Of a DNA stretch of 64,000 nt, positions 61,464 to 64,000 are shown in pieces. Within the stretch, counting starts at the first letter, position 1; every line of letters begins with the position of its first letter. Source of the DNA: Izhakiella capsodis (lineage in GTDB: Bacteria; Pseudomonadota; Gammaproteobacteria; Enterobacterales; Enterobacteriaceae); contig NZ_FOVC01000002.1 of assembly GCF_900115045.1 (NCBI RefSeq), positions 248,001 to 312,000 on the forward strand, written 5' to 3'. The notes beneath the pieces were generated by a model. That model did no database searches. It saw only the letters and a list, made by a program, of their open reading frames with translations, and had not been told where the DNA came from. The translations under genes were made by a program, and so were the position numbers.

Positions 61464-62633
61464 ATGCCTGTTTCTTTGTTAGCGTTAGCACTAAGTGCAT
61501 TTGCCATTGGCACCACTGAATTTGTCATTATGGGGTTGCTACCGCAGGTTGCCAGTGATTTAACAGTATCGATTCCTTCCGCTGGCTGGCTGATTAGCGG
61601 CTATGCGCTTGGCGTCGCCATTGGTGCGCCGATTATGGCATTGCTGACCGCTAACCTGCCGCGCAAGCGTACGCTGCTGCTGCTGATGTCTATTTTTATC
61701 ATCGGCAATATGCTCTGCGCCCTGGCTTACAGCTACCATTTGCTGATGCTGGCCAGAGTGATCACCGCACTTTGTCACGGCGCTTTTTTTGGCATCGGTG
61801 CCGTGGTTGCTGCCGGGCTGGTTGCTCCCAACAAACAGGCGCAGGCGGTGGCGTTGATGTTTACCGGATTGACGCTGGCAAATGTGCTCGGCGTTCCGTT
61901 AGGGACCTGGTTTGGTCAGCTTTACGGCTGGCGAGCAACGTTCTGGGCGGTGATGGCTATCGGTTTGCTGGCGTTTATTGCCTTGCTCATTAGCCTGCCG
62001 GTTAATCGTGAGGAAAAACCGCTTGAACTGTCGAGGGAAATTCGCGCATTAGCCAACGGTAAATTATTGCTGTCGCTGCTGATGACCGTGTTTTTCGCCG
62101 CGGCGATGTTTGCTTTGTTTAGCTATATTGCGCCATTGCTGTTGCAGGTCACCGGGGTCAGCAATCGCGGCGTCAGCTGGACGCTGCTTCTGATTGGTGC
62201 CGGACTGACGGCGGGTAACGTCCTGGGGGGCAGATTGGCCGACTGGCGTCTGTCATTCAGCCTGATACTTAGCTTTTCACTGATTACGTTTTTTTCACTG
62301 CTCTTCAGCTGGACCAGCCATGCCCTTTGGCTGGCGGAAATAACGCTGTTTCTTTGGGCAATGGCCACCTTTGCGACAGTTCCGGGGCTACAAATTAATG
62401 TGGTACGACACGGTGCCGATGCGCCTAACCTCGTCTCAACACTAAACATTGCGGCATTTAATATCGGCAATGCCCTCGGTGCCTGGCTTGGCGGTGCGGT
62501 AATAGGGGGGGGGGTTGGTCTGACCGCGGTGCCGGTTGCCGCCGCGGTAATGGCATTAATAGGGCTGTTCCTTTGTCTGTTAACTTTTCGTAAGCAGGGC
62601 GGTAATGCTACGGTGATGGCTTGCACGGACTAA
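61464..62633 (+). CDS. DHA1-family MFS exporter, YdhP/AraJ-like
   Basis: 389 residues, 12 predicted helices, same length as E. coli YdhP. The DHA1 start FAIGTTEFVIMGLLPQVASD (20), motif A-like GAPIMALLTANLPRKRTLLL (20), motif ALCHGAFFGIGAVVAAGLV and motif C-like TGLTLANVLGVPLGTWFGQ fit arabinose/sugar-analogue and drug exporters. AQMR-like loop is present as in YdhP. Substrate unknown. A ten-G run at 62505-62514 codes IGGGVG in the last domain. Upstream there is a CRP/FNR-type site. Convergent with lysR by 26 bases of overlap. Confidence 0.9.
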   Translation: MPVSLLALALSAFAIGTTEFVIMGLLPQVASDLTVSIPSAGWLISGYALGVAIGAPIMALLTANLPRKRTLLLLMSIFIIGNMLCALAYSYHLLMLARVITALCHGAFFGIGAVVAAGLVAPNKQAQAVALMFTGLTLANVLGVPLGTWFGQLYGWRATFWAVMAIGLLAFIALLISLPVNREEKPLELSREIRALANGKLLLSLLMTVFFAAAMFALFSYIAPLLLQVTGVSNRGVSWTLLLIGAGLTAGNVLGGRLADWRLSFSLILSFSLITFFSLLFSWTSHALWLAEITLFLWAMATFATVPGLQINVVRHGADAPNLVSTLNIAAFNIGNALGAWLGGAVIGGGVGLTAVPVAAAVMALIGLFLCLLTFRKQGGNATVMACTD

Positions 62634-63546
62634 GTAGCTGCCTCAGCCGCTGCTCTACGGCACCGATATGCGTTTGTAAATGGTTGCTGAAGGTTGTGAC
62701 CAGCGCTGAGGCTGGACGATGCGAGGGATGGATCAGGCTGACGGTAAAAGGTACCGCTATGCTTAAGGGCCTGACCCTCAGCCCGCTGTCGGCATAATCA
62801 AGTGCGGTTAGCGGATTGACCACCGAAATACCGATGCCTGCTTTAACCATTGCACAAACCGATGCCGCGCTGTGGGTTTCCATAATCATCCGGCGCTGTA
62901 TTTGATGCTGCTGAAATAAATCATCCAGCAAATGGCGATAGCTGTCCTGGCGCGACAGGCTGACATAGTTCTGAGCGTGAAAATCTTGTGGGGTCAGCTC
63001 GGCCTTATGTGCAAGCGGATGTCCTGGCGGAAGAACGCAGACCTCATTGCCGGTAAACAGCGGTGTGCGCTGCGTCCCGACCGGTGTCTGCATGGTTTCA
63101 GTTAGCCCTAAATCATAACGCTGCGCAGACAGCCACTCCTCCAGCAGTGGAGACTCTTGCGAAATAATATTCAGACTGACTTCGGGATACTGTGCCATAA
63201 ACGACGGGCACAGCAGCGGTAGTAAAGACTGAGAAAATACCGGCAGGCAAACCAGCGACAGCTCCCCCTGGCGGAAGGCGCGTAGCCCTTCGGCGGCGCT
63301 GAGGATCCGATCAAGCCCATACCATGAACGTTGTACCTCTTCGAAGAGCTGTAACGCCTGAGCGGTTGGAAACAGGCGCCCTTTGCTGCGAGTAAACAGT
63401 TGCAGACCCAGCAGCTTTTCTAGCCGGGCCAGCTCGCGGCTGATTGTCGGCTGCGAGCTGTTTAACAGAGCGGCCGCTGCCGTGACATTACCGGCGGTCA
63501 TGACTGCATGAAAAATTTCTATATGCCTGTGGCTAACGCTGGCCAT
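62608..63546 (-). CDS. lysR: LysR, activator of lysA
   Basis: Founding LysR-type regulator, 312 residues (E. coli 311). The helix-turn-helix GNVTAAAALLNSSQPTISRE (20) lies near residues 19-38. The effector domain carries ESPLLEEWLSAQRYDLGLTE (20) and ETHSAASVCAMVKAGIGISV (20), very close to E. coli LysR. It reads divergently from lysA, with about 98 bases between, where it binds to activate lysA when diaminopimelate is high. Its 3' end overlaps the convergent exporter by 26 bases. Confidence 0.96.
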   Translation of the reverse strand: MASVSHRHIEIFHAVMTAGNVTAAAALLNSSQPTISRELARLEKLLGLQLFTRSKGRLFPTAQALQLFEEVQRSWYGLDRILSAAEGLRAFRQGELSLVCLPVFSQSLLPLLCPSFMAQYPEVSLNIISQESPLLEEWLSAQRYDLGLTETMQTPVGTQRTPLFTGNEVCVLPPGHPLAHKAELTPQDFHAQNYVSLSRQDSYRHLLDDLFQQHQIQRRMIMETHSAASVCAMVKAGIGISVVNPLTALDYADSGLRVRPLSIAVPFTVSLIHPSHRPASALVTTFSNHLQTHIGAVEQRLRQLLSPCKPSP

Positions 63547-63644
63547 TTTTTACCATATCAAATATGAATAGTATTGCATAAAAAGGATATTTTCAGATAT
63601 TAAATCTTTATGGCGTAATAGCGCTATGTTTCCAGGAGGATTTT
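63547..63644. promoter_or_regulatory. lysR-lysA divergent promoter region
   Basis: 98 AT-rich bases with TTTACCATATCAAATATGAATA near 63549 (in part an inverted repeat ATATCAAATAT at 63557-63567), the expected location of LysR binding, and CAGGAGGA before lysA. Confidence 0.5.
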
Positions 63645-64000
63645 ATGCCACGCCCGCTAGAAGATGTTAATAGTCAGCTCAATCGACATAATCTGTTGAT
63701 GCTGGCGCAGCAGTACGATGGTCCTGTATGGGCTTATGATGCGCAGCTTATTCGTCAGCAAATCGATAAGTTGCGTCAATTTGATGTCATCCGTTTTGCC
63801 CAGAAAGCCTGCTCTAATTTGCATATTCTGCGGCTGATGCGTGAGGCCGGTGTGAAGGTCGATTCGGTCTCTGCGGGTGAAATTGAACGCGCCCTGGCGG
63901 CGGGTTATCAGGCTGGTGCGCAAAGTGATGAAATCGTCTTCACCGCCGATGTGCTTGATGCGCCGACGCTAACCCGGGTTAATCAGTTGAAAATCCCGCT
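63645..64000 (+). CDS. lysA: Diaminopimelate decarboxylase (3' end outside window)
   Basis: Last step of lysine synthesis, PLP-dependent decarboxylation of meso-DAP. Starts ATG 63645 after CAGGAGGA: MPRPLEDVNSQLNRHNLLML (20). Only the first 118 codons are here. The PLP lysine lies in RFAQKACSNLHILRLMREAG (20) near residue 54, followed by VDSVSAGEIERALAAGYQAG (20), both conserved. Activated by the divergent lysR next to it. Confidence 0.95.
   Translation, partial: MPRPLEDVNSQLNRHNLLMLAQQYDGPVWAYDAQLIRQQIDKLRQFDVIRFAQKACSNLHILRLMREAGVKVDSVSAGEIERALAAGYQAGAQSDEIVFTADVLDAPTLTRVNQLKIP

Noticed and set aside
1..64000. CRISPR array
   Set aside because: No regularly spaced repeats seen.

Overview
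The window is chromosomal DNA from a gammaproteobacterium of the Enterobacterales, most likely Erwiniaceae (Erwinia/Pantoea-like). This rests on strong full-length similarity to E. coli proteins recalled from memory, on enteric gene order across the speC-mutY-metK-serA-gcv-recJ-lysA region, and on the way the left end is decorated. I could not run a search, so the genus is an inference.

Region 1-7160 is accessory. It opens with an operon for an iron-siderophore-type ABC importer (ATPase cut by the window edge, permease, binding protein), transcribed leftward, with a Fur-box-like site about 0.5 kb upstream. Next come a decayed IS1 element, pieces resembling ends of other insertion sequences, an AT-rich broken gene whose product resembles phytochelatin synthase (papain-fold cysteine peptidase), and a broken tyrosine integrase whose catalytic tyrosine codon is now an amber stop. 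They abut tRNA-Phe, a classic island insertion site. This looks like the scar of a genomic or pathogenicity island.

Region 7165-63644 is core genome: speC; mltC-yggX-mutY; trmB-yggL-yggN; hemW-rdgB-yggT-yggS; pilT; ruvX-yqgE-gshB-rsmE; a relic of endA; sprT; galP; metK; speA; tktA; epd-pgk-fbaA; mscS; argO; yggE; argP; rpiA; serA; fau with 6S RNA and zapA; ygfB-pepP-ubiH-ubiI; gcvTHP; trhA; ygfZ; sdhE-cptA; fldB; xerD-dsbC-recJ; prfB (programmed +1 frameshift); lysS; an MFS exporter; lysR. It ends with the start of lysA. Several E. coli neighbours are missing here: nupG, yqgA, speB, and most of endA.

Functionally the core covers polyamine synthesis (speA, speC, metK), central carbon metabolism (tktA, epd, pgk, fbaA, rpiA), serine/glycine/one-carbon flow (serA, gcvTHP, fau, ygfZ), ubiquinone hydroxylation (ubiH, ubiI), redox and envelope upkeep (gshB, dsbC, fldB, mltC, mscS), DNA repair and segregation (mutY, recJ, xerD, zapA) and translation (prfB, lysS, rsmE, trmB). 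Two other AT-rich or stop-riddled relics sit between recJ and prfB and between lysS and the MFS gene. The most interesting item is the phytochelatin-synthase-like pseudogene at 4247-5144.
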